A DNA stretch of 64,000 bases from Acidimicrobiaceae bacterium (GTDB lineage: Bacteria > Actinomycetota > Acidimicrobiia > Acidimicrobiales > RAAP-2), in NCBI GenBank assembly GCA_003133665.1, contig PKYK01000023.1:62001-126000 (forward strand), read 5' to 3'. Below the pieces are notes generated by a model. The model was not told the origin of the DNA. It worked only from the letters and a program-made list of their open reading frames with translations, and did no database searches. Both the position numbers and the translations under genes were made by a program. Below, in pieces: positions 1 to 10,002 of this stretch. Positions within the stretch are counted from its first letter, which is position 1; the number at the start of each line of letters is the position of its first letter.

Positions 1-862
1 CCATCTGGTTGCCGGAGACTCCGATGCGGTGGATAGCCTCGTCGCGCTCCTCGCCATTCCTCAACTCGCCCTGGCGCCACAACTCGGTGATGCCGAGGAT
101 GACCGAGACGGGGGTGCGAAGTTCGTGCGACGCGTCCGCTACGAACTGGCGAAGTTGAGCTTCGAGCGAGAGTTGCTCGTCGAGCATCACGTTGAACGCC
201 TGCGCCAACTTGCCTGCCTCTGTCCTTCTTCGCACCATCGTTACTCGACGCGTCCGGTCACCCGCGGTGATGGCGTCGGCCACCTCCGTGACCTCGGCAA
301 TCGGGCGCAGACCAAGTCGGGCGATCCAGAAGCCCGTGGCGGCGACAACCGCGAGGACCACGAGCCCGGCCAGAAGGAATGCGAGTCGGAAGAAACTCAT
401 CGTCGCGTCAATCTGCGCGAGCGAGACGGCTACGAGCATGTCAGTGTGCGAGTGCGGTAGTGCGAAGAGGACAGCGCGCCAGCGAAGGGAGTCGGAGATT
501 GAGCCAACTGAGAAGATCTTGATATCACGCACTGACGTGGACGCGGCGCGAGGAATCTGTGGGGACGCTCGCCCCGCGTCGAGCGGTCTTGAGATGACGT
601 TACGTTGTCCGTTAGTAATGGCAGCGATGTAGTACGCGCTGATCTTGTTGGTGTTGAACGTCTGCGGCAAGGAGCCGACCGGATGAAACGAAAAGGGAGC
701 TGGGGCACCAATTGTCCGGGCAATCGGCAACGCGCTCTTCAACTGCTGGTCGACCTGCTGGAGTTCTGAACTTCCGACTGAGTGAACCAGAAGAACGCCA
801 AGGAGCGAGATAAGCGCGAGAAGGAGTGTCGCCGCGAATGTGAGTCTGAGACGAAGGCTCAC
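1..862 (-). CDS. Sensor histidine kinase, partial (C-terminus outside window)
   Basis: Membrane sensor kinase that would phosphorylate the response regulator encoded just upstream. Read on the reverse strand, the GTG start is at 862 and is followed by a hydrophobic signal-anchor (LLLALISLLGVLLVH). An extracytoplasmic region of roughly 110 residues, a second membrane segment (LAFLLAGLVVLAVVAA) and a HAMP-like linker (GLRPIAEVTEVADAI) follow. The DHp helix carries the phospho-acceptor motif SHELRTPVSVI. The catalytic ATPase domain lies beyond position 1. The gap to the regulator stop is 7 bp, so the two genes form an operon. Family assignment is firm from the H-box; the stimulus is unknown. Confidence 0.9.
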   Translation of the reverse strand, partial: MSLRLRLTFAATLLLALISLLGVLLVHSVGSSELQQVDQQLKSALPIARTIGAPAPFSFHPVGSLPQTFNTNKISAYYIAAITNGQRNVISRPLDAGRASPQIPRAASTSVRDIKIFSVGSISDSLRWRAVLFALPHSHTDMLVAVSLAQIDATMSFFRLAFLLAGLVVLAVVAATGFWIARLGLRPIAEVTEVADAITAGDRTRRVTMVRRRTEAGKLAQAFNVMLDEQLSLEAQLRQFVADASHELRTPVSVILGITELWRQGELRNGEERDEAIHRIGVSGNQM

Positions 863-869
863 CGGGACG

Positions 870-1550
870 TTACTGTCGCTCGAGTCGGTAGCCGACGCTT
901 CGGACTGTTCGGATCATCGTTGGCGGTGACGTGTCGATCTTTCTTCGCAGCTGAGAAACGTACGATTCAACGATGGTCGGTTCGCCATCGAAGCTGTAGT
1001 CCCAGACGTGGTCGAGTATCTGCCAGCGAGTCAGGACCTTTCCGGCATTCTTCATCAGGAAGAGTAGGAGACGATATTCTGTCGGCGACAATTCGACGGG
1101 AGTGCCGTTCTTGGCGACCGTGTGGGCGTCTTCGTCAATGATGACACCGCCACACGAGGTCAGCTCACGTTCGGAGACCTTGCCGGTGCGTCGCAAGAGG
1201 GCCCTCACTCGGGCCACGAGTTCTTCGACGCTGAACGGTTTGGCGAGGTAGTCGTCGCCACCGATTATCAATCCTCTGACCTTGTCGCCAACGGAGTCAG
1301 CCGCAGTGAGGAATATCACTGGGATATTGGCGCCAGCCTCTCTCAGCCGTTGGCAGACTTCGAAGCCGTTGAGATCTGGGAGCATCACGTCGAGGATGAT
1401 CAGGTCGGGTCGGTTGCCTTCGAGGGCCAGTCGAAGACCCTCGTGACCGTTCTTCGCACGCGTCACGCTGAACCCCCTCAGTTGAAGGGTCGTCGTGATG
1501 ACGTACGCGACGTTGTCGTCGTCTTCAACCGACAGAATCTCGATGCTCAC
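870..1550 (-). CDS. OmpR/PhoB-family response regulator
   Basis: DNA-binding regulator of 226 aa with a GTG start at 1550. The receiver domain spans about residues 1-118, with the acidic pocket EDDD at 10-13, phospho-acceptor D54 in ILDVMLPD, T82 and K104 in YLAKPF. A winged-helix C-terminal domain occupies about 128-226 (SPTEYRLLLFLMKNAGKV and RTVRSVGYRL). It is co-transcribed with the downstream kinase. It is divergent from the secreted protein/ABC exporter genes starting at 1758, so that exporter is the likely target. A degenerate copy of this gene and its divergent promoter lies at 7.96-8.3 kb. Confidence 0.96.
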   Translation of the reverse strand: MSIEILSVEDDDNVAYVITTTLQLRGFSVTRAKNGHEGLRLALEGNRPDLIILDVMLPDLNGFEVCQRLREAGANIPVIFLTAADSVGDKVRGLIIGGDDYLAKPFSVEELVARVRALLRRTGKVSERELTSCGGVIIDEDAHTVAKNGTPVELSPTEYRLLLFLMKNAGKVLTRWQILDHVWDYSFDGEPTIVESYVSQLRRKIDTSPPTMIRTVRSVGYRLERQ

Positions 1551-1757
1551 CGACCAAGTGTGCCATCACATCATAAGAATTCCCTGAGGGTCCACTGACT
1601 GAATTAATAAGGTTGTCATCGCCGAGCCATACGAATGCCTGCGTAAGACCATGGAGTCCCCGTGTTGCCTTGGGTGGCGTCGTCGTGTCGGCCAGCGTCC
1701 ATAAAAGATTTACTTCGTCCTCATCTGTTGTCCAGATTCGCTCTCCATACTGTCGCT
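1551..1757. promoter_or_regulatory. Divergent promoter region between two-component genes and exporter operon
   Basis: This 207-bp spacer separates the response regulator (reverse) from the secreted-protein gene (forward) and must hold both promoters. No clear -35/-10 pair was identified by eye. Much of the spacer is recognisably repeated at 8250-8428 between the decayed copies of the same two genes, for example GCGTCCATAAAAG against GCGTCCATGAAAG. Confidence 0.5.
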
Positions 1758-2321
1758 GTGACCAAAAAATCAGACTCAATTAGGCAATGCGCCAGATACC
1801 GCTCCACCTCTGGAGTGTTGCTCGCTCTGGCCCTCTCGGGAGGGGTGTTGGCGGCGGGCGGGGGTGTTGCCTCGGCGTCGTCCAAATCCCCTACTAAGAA
1901 ATCGACGACGTCGTCAATCAAGAAGTTCGACAGTTGTCTGAAGAAGCACGGCGTGGCCGTCTCCACCTTCGGACTAGGAGCACCGCCGAAGGGAAGTCCG
2001 GGCGGGTCGAATCCGCCGAGAGGCTTCTCCGGCAGTTCCAACATTTCCGGTAACCCTAAGACAAGGGCGGCGTTCCAAGCCTGTTCGAGCTTGCTACCAA
2101 AGGGCTCGCAATTCGGAGGTGCTGCGGGGACAACCTCGACGGCATTCGCTGCCTACCGCAATTGCATGACGCTCCATCACGTCACGCTGCCGAAGGGAGC
2201 CTCCGGGAGCGCACCGTCAACGGGTTCTACCGTCACCTCAAACCCGAACTTCAAGAAGGCGAACGCGGCATGCTCGGCGCTACTGCCGACGACGACCACC
2301 AAGACCACACCGAAGAGTTGA
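1758..2321 (+). CDS. Secreted protein with repeated Cys-Leu-x-x-His-Gly-type motifs
   Basis: Exported protein of about 187 aa of unknown function. GTG 1758 is preferred over longer in-frame starts because it places a positively charged N-terminus directly before a signal peptide (GVLLALALSGGVLAAGG, cleavage near ASA-SS). The mature part is Ser/Thr/Gly/Pro-rich and has four Cys-centred repeats: FDSCLKKHGV, FQACSSLLPKG, YRNCMTLHHVTLPKG and NAACSALLPT. It lies just upstream of a MacA/MacB-like exporter and may be its cargo or partner, which is inference. Its N-terminal part is duplicated as a remnant at 8.43 kb. Confidence 0.75.
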   Translation: MTKKSDSIRQCARYRSTSGVLLALALSGGVLAAGGGVASASSKSPTKKSTTSSIKKFDSCLKKHGVAVSTFGLGAPPKGSPGGSNPPRGFSGSSNISGNPKTRAAFQACSSLLPKGSQFGGAAGTTSTAFAAYRNCMTLHHVTLPKGASGSAPSTGSTVTSNPNFKKANAACSALLPTTTTKTTPKS

Positions 2322-2378
2322 CCGTTGCCGCGAATCAACTGGCGGCGCTTCAGCATTCACCCATACGGAGACACTGAC

Positions 2379-4328
2379 ATGAGAATCACGACATCCTCGC
2401 GCGTGTCGCGCAAGCGAATTGGCTACTCCGCCCTCGGGCTCGCCGTCGCGGTCGTAGCGGCATTCGCCTTTGCCTCGATCTACCACACGACCTCGTCCTC
2501 AAGCACCGGCGTCGCGCGCACCGTCAAGGTGACGAGGGGCACCGTGCAGTCGAGTGTCTCGGCGTCGGGCAATCTCTCAACCGTGTCCACCGCCAACGAG
2601 AACTTCGTCGCGGGTGGCACTCTGACGACACTCCACGCGTCGGTTGGTGAGAAGGTTGCGGCTGGTCAAGTCTTGGCAACAATTGACTCGAGTCAGGAGA
2701 ATTCGGCTCTTCAAGCGGCCCGAACGACACTCGCGGTGGCGACGATGAACTACGCGAACGCGCAGACGTCGAGCGCGACCCTGCAGAAGTCGCTAGTGAA
2801 CGCGCGGTCGACCCTCGCGACCGACGAGTCTGGTGGCACAGCAGTGCAAAAGTATCAGAATCAGTCCACTCTCGATACCGCGCAGCAGCAACTGACGAAC
2901 GACCAGAATCAGCTCGCCTCGGACCAGACGCTGCTGGCCACGGATGAGAGCAATCTGGCGACGGCACAGTCCACGCTCTCCTCTGACGAATCACTCGGGT
3001 GCCCCGCCTCGGCGACGAGTTCGGGTTCTTCAGGACCCTCCGCGGGTCCCGTCACGGTATCGACGGGCTCAGCACCGTCAGTGGGCACCGATTCGGCGAC
3101 CAACATCTCCACCACGTCGGCCGTGCTCAACGCCACCGTGAATCCGAACGGAGCGGGCACCACGTACTACTTCCAGTACGGCACGTCCACGGCGTACGGT
3201 CTGTCGACGGCCAGTACATCGCTCCCGGCGAGTTCGACCTCGTCGCAGGTTTCAGCGGCGGTCACCGGGCTCAGCCCCAGCACCACGTACCTGTTTCGTG
3301 TAGTGGCGACCAATAGCGTCGGTACGACCACGGGTGAAGGGGTAACTCTGACTACACCCACGACGTCGTGCACCGTTGACTCCCAGGCGGCGTCCACGGA
3401 CCAATCGAAGGTTTCGTCCGACCAGAACCAAATCTCCAAGGACGACTCGGCGATCACCGTGCAGGAACTGTCGGTTCAGATTGCCCAAGCGAACGTGAAG
3501 GTCTCGCCATCAGTCATCAATTCGGACCAGTCAGCAATCACCCAAGACCAGGCCTCCATCGCCCAAAGCAGGGTCAGTCTCTTGCAAGACCAAGAGACCA
3601 TCGCTCAGGACCAGGTGTCCGTTGACCAGGCCGAGAAGTCGCTGCAGGAGACACAGCTGGTCGCTCTCATCAGTGGCACCGTGACCGCGGTGAACGGCAC
3701 GGTGGGCCAGGTGGTGAGCGGTGGTGGCTCGTCGACGTCCAGTGGGTCCTCCTCCACGTCGACGAGTTCGGGATCGAGTTCGTCGCTCGTCACCATCCAA
3801 AGTCTGCGATCTCTCGAAGTGGTCGCCAGCTTCGCAGAGGCCGACGCGATCAAGATCGCGGTGCACCAGACGGCGACGATCTCGCTCGCCTCACTATCGA
3901 ACACCGAGGTGAAAGGCGTTGTAACCGCGGTCGCCCCGGTGTCCACCGTCGTGAACAACGTCGTGACGTATCCAGTCACCATCGCATTGATCGACCCGCC
4001 GGCAACGCTCAGGGACGGCATGACCACACAGGTGTCGGTGATTGTGCAGACGGCGTCGAATGTCCTGGAGCTGCCTAGCGCGGCCATCACGACAACGGGA
4101 AGTCTCTCCACGGTGAAGGTCCTCGTCAAGGGCGTACAGAAGGTCACCCCGGTGACGCTGGGTCTCGTGGGCAGTTCCTACACGCAGATCAGCAGCGGAG
4201 TGACCGAAGGCGAGACCGTCATTGAGCCGACGGCCACGGTCAGTGCCGCGACGTCTTCCGGATCTACCTTAGGCGGCGGCGGCTTTGGCGGCGGCGGCGG
4301 TGGCGGCTTCGGCGGTGGAGCACCATGA
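2379..4328 (+). CDS. HlyD/MacA-type membrane-fusion protein with inserted FnIII-like domain
   Basis: Periplasmic-adaptor-like subunit of a MacB-type ABC system, about 649 aa. ATG 2379 follows GGAGA at a normal distance and precedes a single membrane segment (LGLAVAVVAAFAFAS). A biotinyl-lipoyl-like half is at about 75-105. Long Gln/Asp/Ser-rich coiled-coil arms lie at about 110-205 and 335-425, the second lipoyl half at 430-447, a beta-barrel domain after that, and a Gly-rich tail at the C-terminus. Between the coiled-coil arms is an FnIII-like domain (about 233-326, with YYFQYGTS and LSPSTTYLFRVVATN) bracketed by C208 and C331. The stop overlaps the ATPase start (ATGA). Confidence 0.88.
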   Translation: MRITTSSRVSRKRIGYSALGLAVAVVAAFAFASIYHTTSSSSTGVARTVKVTRGTVQSSVSASGNLSTVSTANENFVAGGTLTTLHASVGEKVAAGQVLATIDSSQENSALQAARTTLAVATMNYANAQTSSATLQKSLVNARSTLATDESGGTAVQKYQNQSTLDTAQQQLTNDQNQLASDQTLLATDESNLATAQSTLSSDESLGCPASATSSGSSGPSAGPVTVSTGSAPSVGTDSATNISTTSAVLNATVNPNGAGTTYYFQYGTSTAYGLSTASTSLPASSTSSQVSAAVTGLSPSTTYLFRVVATNSVGTTTGEGVTLTTPTTSCTVDSQAASTDQSKVSSDQNQISKDDSAITVQELSVQIAQANVKVSPSVINSDQSAITQDQASIAQSRVSLLQDQETIAQDQVSVDQAEKSLQETQLVALISGTVTAVNGTVGQVVSGGGSSTSSGSSSTSTSSGSSSSLVTIQSLRSLEVVASFAEADAIKIAVHQTATISLASLSNTEVKGVVTAVAPVSTVVNNVVTYPVTIALIDPPATLRDGMTTQVSVIVQTASNVLELPSAAITTTGSLSTVKVLVKGVQKVTPVTLGLVGSSYTQISSGVTEGETVIEPTATVSAATSSGSTLGGGGFGGGGGGGFGGGAP

Positions 4329-5148
4329 CCTTGACAAGGGATACGGCGCGACACGCCGCGAGGAGCGACGAGTCACTTGGTTCAACGGGCGAGCCACCCA
4401 TCATTGCTCTGTCGAACATTGTCAAGAGCTACAGGATGGGTGGCGTAGACGTCATGGCGGCGCAAGGTATCTCGCTCACCGTAGCGAAGGGAGAGTTCGT
4501 CGCGATCATGGGTGCGTCAGGTTCGGGCAAGTCAACGTTGATGAACATCATCGGCTGTCTGGACGTCCCCACTAGCGGTCACTATCACCTCGACGGCGTC
4601 AACATCCGCAGCCTTGACGACCGGGCGCTTTCGCGTATCAGGAATCGCAAGATCGGGTTTGTGTTTCAGGGGTTCAATCTGATCCCTCGGATGTCGGCGC
4701 TTCAGAACGTGGAGTTGCCGATGGCCTACGCAGGCATCAAGCCCGCAGAGCGTCGACAGCGCGCCGTGGTTGCGCTCAGCCTGGTGGGATTGAGCGACCG
4801 TCTCGAACACTTCTCCAGTGAGCTGTCGGGTGGCCAACAGCAAAGGGTCGCCATCGCTCGAGCCGTCAGTACCAACCCTGCGCTCATTCTGGCCGATGAA
4901 CCGACTGGCAACCTCGACACGAAGTCATCGGCCGAGTTGATGACAATCTTCACCAATCTTCACGCGCACGGTCGCACGATCGTGATGATCACTCACGAGC
5001 ACGACGTCGCCGAGTACGCCTCTCGTGTCGTTGAGTTACGAGACGGGATGATCATCAGTGACCACGTTCAGCGCGCGTTTGTCCCGGCGTCGTCTCGGCT
5101 TGAGCGATCCGGCACTACCATGATCGACGCCAACGGATCCGGGGACTG

Positions 5149-5149
<1 letters not shown>
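4325..5149 (+). CDS. ABC transporter ATPase, MacB/LolD-like
   Basis: Nucleotide-binding subunit (274 aa) energising the permease encoded next. Walker [10 protein letters not shown] is at about 63-71, the Q-loop is in [10 protein letters not shown], signature [14 protein letters not shown], Walker [13 protein letters not shown], and H-loop in MITHEHD. The TGNLD variant after Walker B is typical of the MacB/FtsE/LolD group. An extra 25-residue polar N-terminus and a short C-terminal tail flank the core. Start and stop overlap both neighbours, indicating translational coupling within the operon. Confidence 0.95.
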
Positions 5150-6366
<1,217 letters not shown>

Positions 6367-6385
6367 GTGTGAAAGGCAGACCAAC

Positions 6386-7069
6386 ATGACAAACAGATCG
6401 ACGGGCACCAATGACGGTGGCCACTCGACAGGCGAATTCGACGGTGACGCGGTGACGAAACCAGAAGTGGACGTCGAGGGTCCGGACGGCGTTGAAGGCG
6501 AGGGGTTCGAGACATTGTTTGGCGACGAATTGTTCGGTGACGAAAGCGAAGAGTGGACCGAGCACGCCTCGTCAAAGGTTTTTCGAGCGTCATGGTTCGT
6601 CACCACGCTCTCGGCACTGCTCTTGATGCTGGGCGGAATTTGGCTCGGCGCATTCTTGCAACGCCACCAGTCGTCCTCGACAGCATCAGCGTCGCCGGCG
6701 TTCAGTGGGTTGATCCCGTCAGGCTTGCGCGGCACGAGCGGGACGGGTTCTAGCGCGTCGTCGAACATAACGTCGGGCACGGTAACGGACATCATTGGTA
6801 GGACCCTGTACGTGACTGACTCCAGTGGAGCCCTCATTTCGGTAAAGGTGAGTTCGACGACGACCGTCGATCGGAACGCCGAGTCGTCGCTTTCCGCGCT
6901 GAAGCCGGGCGATACCGTCACCGTCCAAGGCGCAACCGAGAAGAATGGCTCCGTCGATGCTGCGACGATTTCGGCTACCGCCAAAGGCGTCTCGGCATCC
7001 GGGTTCGGCGGCGTTGGCTCGTTCCCCAGTGGGGTTAGTGGCGGGTCCGGTGCGAGCTCCGGAGGTTAA
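6386..7069 (+). CDS. Single-pass membrane protein with DUF5666-like domain
   Basis: Protein of 227 aa. ATG 6386 follows a GAAAGGC ribosome site 20 bp after the permease stop. The N-terminal 70 residues are acidic and cytoplasmic, followed by one membrane segment (TTLSALLLMLGGIWLGAFL). The outside portion contains a DUF5666-type beta domain (GTVTDIIGRTLYVTD, LKPGDTVTVQG) and a Ser/Gly-rich end. The same kind of domain occurs in the secreted protein at 40.5 kb. It sits in the exporter operon and may be an accessory or cargo-interacting factor. The domain call is by motif reading only. Confidence 0.7.
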   Translation: MTNRSTGTNDGGHSTGEFDGDAVTKPEVDVEGPDGVEGEGFETLFGDELFGDESEEWTEHASSKVFRASWFVTTLSALLLMLGGIWLGAFLQRHQSSSTASASPAFSGLIPSGLRGTSGTGSSASSNITSGTVTDIIGRTLYVTDSSGALISVKVSSTTTVDRNAESSLSALKPGDTVTVQGATEKNGSVDAATISATAKGVSASGFGGVGSFPSGVSGGSGASSGG

Positions 7070-7112
7070 TCTCGCTGGCTCCGGCCGAACACGAAACACT
7101 CGCCGGCTCCCA

Positions 7113-7790
7113 ATGCGGCATGACGTCGTGCAACGTTGGTTGGTCACATTCGTACCGGCGGCGGTCCTCAGCGGATTGGCAGTCACGCAAGCGAGCTGGG
7201 CCATTCGAGACTCGATTCGCTTCGCCGAAGATCCGAATTGGATGATGGCCACGGAGTTCGCGCGAAGCGCTCTGTACGCGACGTTCGTCTTCGGCTGTGC
7301 GGTCACCCTTTTATCGAACAGGGTTCCTCGGATGCGCGACGGTCGTGCACTGGTCGCGGCCGCCGCGCTGACCGCCAGCTTCTTGATGCTCGGGTTCGAC
7401 GTTCTGCCGACCGGCCCCATCTTGTGGAACGCTCCGGTCCACGTGGCAGAGGGTGGCCTGGTGCTCACGATGATCGGCGCGGCTCTCGCCCTCACGGCGC
7501 TCGGGAGTATTGGGTCGAGCTTCTCGATCGTGCCCGAGGCTCGCACGCTCGTGGTCACCGGTCCCTATCGGTTGTTGCGCCATCCGATGTACCTCGCGGA
7601 GTTGCTCATGCTATTCGGGGTCGTCGTTGGATCTGTTCGGCTCACCACGCTCGTCGGAGCATTGGGCGTGGTGGGGCTTCAGATCTACCGAATCCGCACA
7701 GAAGAGAAACTTCTACAGGGAGCTTTTCCCGCGACCTTCGCAGACTTCTCCACGCGTACTCGTTTTCGACTCATCCCTCTTCTCTGGTAG
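7113..7790 (+). CDS. Isoprenylcysteine carboxyl methyltransferase-like membrane protein
   Basis: Polytopic protein of 225 aa with about five hydrophobic segments. The C-terminal ICMT/PEMT signature is clear: VTGPYRLLRHPMYLAELLM followed by a helix and RIRTEEKLL. These proteins are SAM-dependent membrane methyltransferases, but bacterial members mostly lack known substrates. ATG 7113 is the first start giving a hydrophobic N-terminus; longer in-frame readings run through the preceding gene. It lies 43 bp after the DUF5666 gene and may be the last gene of the exporter operon. Confidence 0.85.
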   Translation: MRHDVVQRWLVTFVPAAVLSGLAVTQASWAIRDSIRFAEDPNWMMATEFARSALYATFVFGCAVTLLSNRVPRMRDGRALVAAAALTASFLMLGFDVLPTGPILWNAPVHVAEGGLVLTMIGAALALTALGSIGSSFSIVPEARTLVVTGPYRLLRHPMYLAELLMLFGVVVGSVRLTTLVGALGVVGLQIYRIRTEEKLLQGAFPATFADFSTRTRFRLIPLLW

Positions 7791-7960
7791 CGGTCTGCTC
7801 TCCAGTCCCCGACGGTCGAGCGCGAGTGGCACCAACAAAGCTGTGCTCTCGCTTCTCGGCGGCCAACCGCCATGGTGAGTCCGCCCGGCTACATCCATCA
7901 ACGTCAACCTGGGAGATTCGTCAGGTCTCACATCCATCGACGGCACCCAAGTAGCTTCGC

Positions 7961-8250
7961 AATGGTCGGCTCGCTCCCGAAACTGCAGTTCCAGAGGTGG
8001 TCGAGTATCTGTCAGTGAATCAGGACCCTTCCAGCATTCTTCATTGGGAAGAGAACGAGCCGATGCTCCCTCGGCGACAAGTCAAGGAGAGCATTGCTCT
8101 TGGCGACCTCGCAACCATCCTTCGAGCGCGCCACACGGAACCACTCCAGATGAAGGTTCGCTGCGATGACGTTCACGACGTTGCCGTCGTCTTCAACCGA
8201 CAAGATCTCGATCCTCGTCGACCAAGTGTGGCCTTGCGTCATGAGATTTC
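7961..8250 (-). pseudogene. Decayed, internally deleted copy of the response-regulator gene
   Basis: Reverse-strand reading gives IEILSVEDDGNVVNVIAANL, close to the start of the regulator at 870-1550. It then jumps to LSPREHRLVLFPMKNAGRV, matching that gene's DNA-binding domain. Roughly 300 bp covering most of the receiver domain, including the phospho-acceptor Asp, is missing; the junction lies near 8110. The product cannot be a functional regulator. The orientation and the divergent arrangement with the following remnant match the original locus. Confidence 0.8.
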
Positions 8251-8428
8251 CCTGAGGGTCCACCGACTGATTCCATGAAGTTGTCTTCGCCGAGTCCAAC
8301 CAATTTCTTGTGGAAGACCATCAAGCAACCGCGTCGAGTCGAATCCTGCGCGTCGCAGTCAACCAGCGTCCATGAAAGTATTACTCGATCCTCACCAATC
8401 GTCCAGATTCACTCCCCATACTGTCACT

Positions 8429-8800
8429 GTGACTAAGACGTCAAACTCAGCTGGATGCCCAGCCACCCGTGGGGTGCTAGGCGCTTCGGTCCTCTCAGGA
8501 GCGGCGCTCGCCACGAGCGGTGGCTTGGCCTCGGCCGCGTCCGAGGCCTCCGCCAAGAAATCGACCGCGTCAAAGCTTCCGGACGACGAGCAACAGCGCG
8601 GAGCGACTGCTCGAACCTTCGCCGTCCAAGCGCGTCTAATCATCGACGAAGATCAACCGGGAATTCCTACCATTCCGCTGATCAGAAGACTGTCGAGCCC
8701 TAGCGGCCGATGGCAACCTAATTGCAGGCCGTCGTGCTGGCTACCGGACGTGACGTACGGGTGGCCCGAAATCGGTCCGCCTCCTCGAGATCGAAGATGA
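8429..8800 (+). pseudogene. Truncated copy of the secreted Cys-motif protein gene
   Basis: From GTG 8429 the reading VTKTSNSAG, RGVLGASVLSGAAL and AKKSTASK parallels the signal peptide and early mature region of the protein encoded at 1758-2321. Similarity fades near 8577. The rest of the frame (to 8800) has none of the Cys repeats and looks like unrelated or drifted sequence. With the regulator remnant it marks a segmental duplication of the divergent locus that has since decayed. Confidence 0.75.
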
Positions 8801-8856
8801 CGTGCTGAAGGAGTTGACCCAGTCCAGTGGGCATTCCTCAACGCCATTCTCACCAA

Positions 8857-8929
8857 CGACACCGACCATTCCAGCCCGAGTTGCGTGTGCTCTCCCTTCG
8901 CCTCACTCGGCGGTAATGGTCGGTGTCGT
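8857..8929. repeat. 15-bp perfect inverted repeat in non-coding DNA
   Basis: ACGACACCGACCATT (8857-8871) is matched by its exact reverse complement at 8915-8929, with a 43-nt spacer. No T-tract follows and no gene is adjacent, so it is not an obvious terminator. It could be a remnant mobile-element end or a regulatory stem. The surrounding 8580-9109 interval has no supportable gene. Confidence 0.6.
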
Positions 8930-9109
8930 CCAAGTCCGTCTTTCGTCGCGAGAACATTGGTCACCTTGAGAAGTTGGTACAACCAAGCACGCGTCCCGAA
9001 GATTGGCATCACCGGAACTTCATGTCACGCTGACGAGCATTTCAGCCATCTCGCCGGGCGCATTTCGAACACAAGTACACTCCTGCGATTCCAGAAGGGC
9101 TTTTCAACT

Positions 9110-9835
9110 ATGGCCTGTTTACGACGTCATCGGCTTCGCCTGACCTCCCTCGCCCTCGCCACCATGGCCATGGTGGCCGCCGCGCCCGCCGCCGCCCAGG
9201 CTTCCGTGAAGGACCCATCCGCGAGCTCCGTGATCAGCACCACGAAGGCCACGATCGCCAACGAGTCGGGCGTTCACGTACTGTTCGTCTCCAAGACTTC
9301 CACATCTTCGATCAAGGTCGCAGCTGATATCGGGACAACGAGTGGCGTAGAGACCATCACCGAAGGATCCGACCAGGTCACGATCAGGGTGACACCCACG
9401 TATGCCTACCTCAGCGGAAACGCTGCCGGCCTCATCTCACTCATGGGGTTGAGTGCCAAGGAACAGAAGAAGGTCGGTAGCGACGTAATCTCCATGAAGG
9501 CCGGAACGACCCCCTACAAGAGTCTCAAGTCGAGCATCACGATTCCCATGCTGGCCAACCTGCTGCCCACGGCCAAGGGGACGACCTACTCGACCAAGAG
9601 TATCGACGGCACGTCGTACTACCAGTTGAGTTGGGCCACGAAGGCCACCAGTTCGGCGTCCAAGTCGAAGTCCGTCCTTACCCTCTCCGACGGAGCGGCA
9701 GTCCTGCCCATCCGGGAGGTCAGCACTTCCTCAAGCCGTACCGCCACCACGATCTTTTCCAAGTGGGGCGAGCACGTCAGCGCTTCGGTGCCGTCAACTT
9801 CACAGATCATTCCCTACTCAAAGGTGGTCAGTTGA
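9110..9835 (+). CDS. Secreted protein, LppX/LprG-like fold suspected
   Basis: Exported protein of 241 aa. ATG 9110 precedes a textbook Sec signal (LTSLALATMAMVAAAPAAAQA, cleavage after AQA). No lipobox cysteine is present. The mature chain has an alternating beta pattern with short Thr/Ser strands (GTTSGVETITEGSDQVTIRV, YAYLSGNAAGLISLMGLS), reminiscent of LppX/LprG/LolA-like lipid carriers; that resemblance is impressionistic. It precedes the HtrA-type protease gene by about 170 bp. Confidence 0.7.
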   Translation: MACLRRHRLRLTSLALATMAMVAAAPAAAQASVKDPSASSVISTTKATIANESGVHVLFVSKTSTSSIKVAADIGTTSGVETITEGSDQVTIRVTPTYAYLSGNAAGLISLMGLSAKEQKKVGSDVISMKAGTTPYKSLKSSITIPMLANLLPTAKGTTYSTKSIDGTSYYQLSWATKATSSASKSKSVLTLSDGAAVLPIREVSTSSSRTATTIFSKWGEHVSASVPSTSQIIPYSKVVS

Positions 9836-10002
9836 CAAGCACACCCTTTCACAATCTGCGCACGATTCCATCTCGTCACTCCCGGCGCTCGAGGACAGGA
9901 ACCCCGCGCAGGGATGCACACAGCTCAGGCGGAAGCTGGCTCGCATTGCTTGTCCCGGCAACGCTCACAGCGATGAAGAGACCGTTATCAAAGGAGAATG
10001 AA

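Noticed and set aside
2524-2994. Reverse-strand ORFs opposite the MacA-like gene
   Set aside because: Shadow frames of a Ser/Thr-rich coding sequence; no start signals or family motifs.
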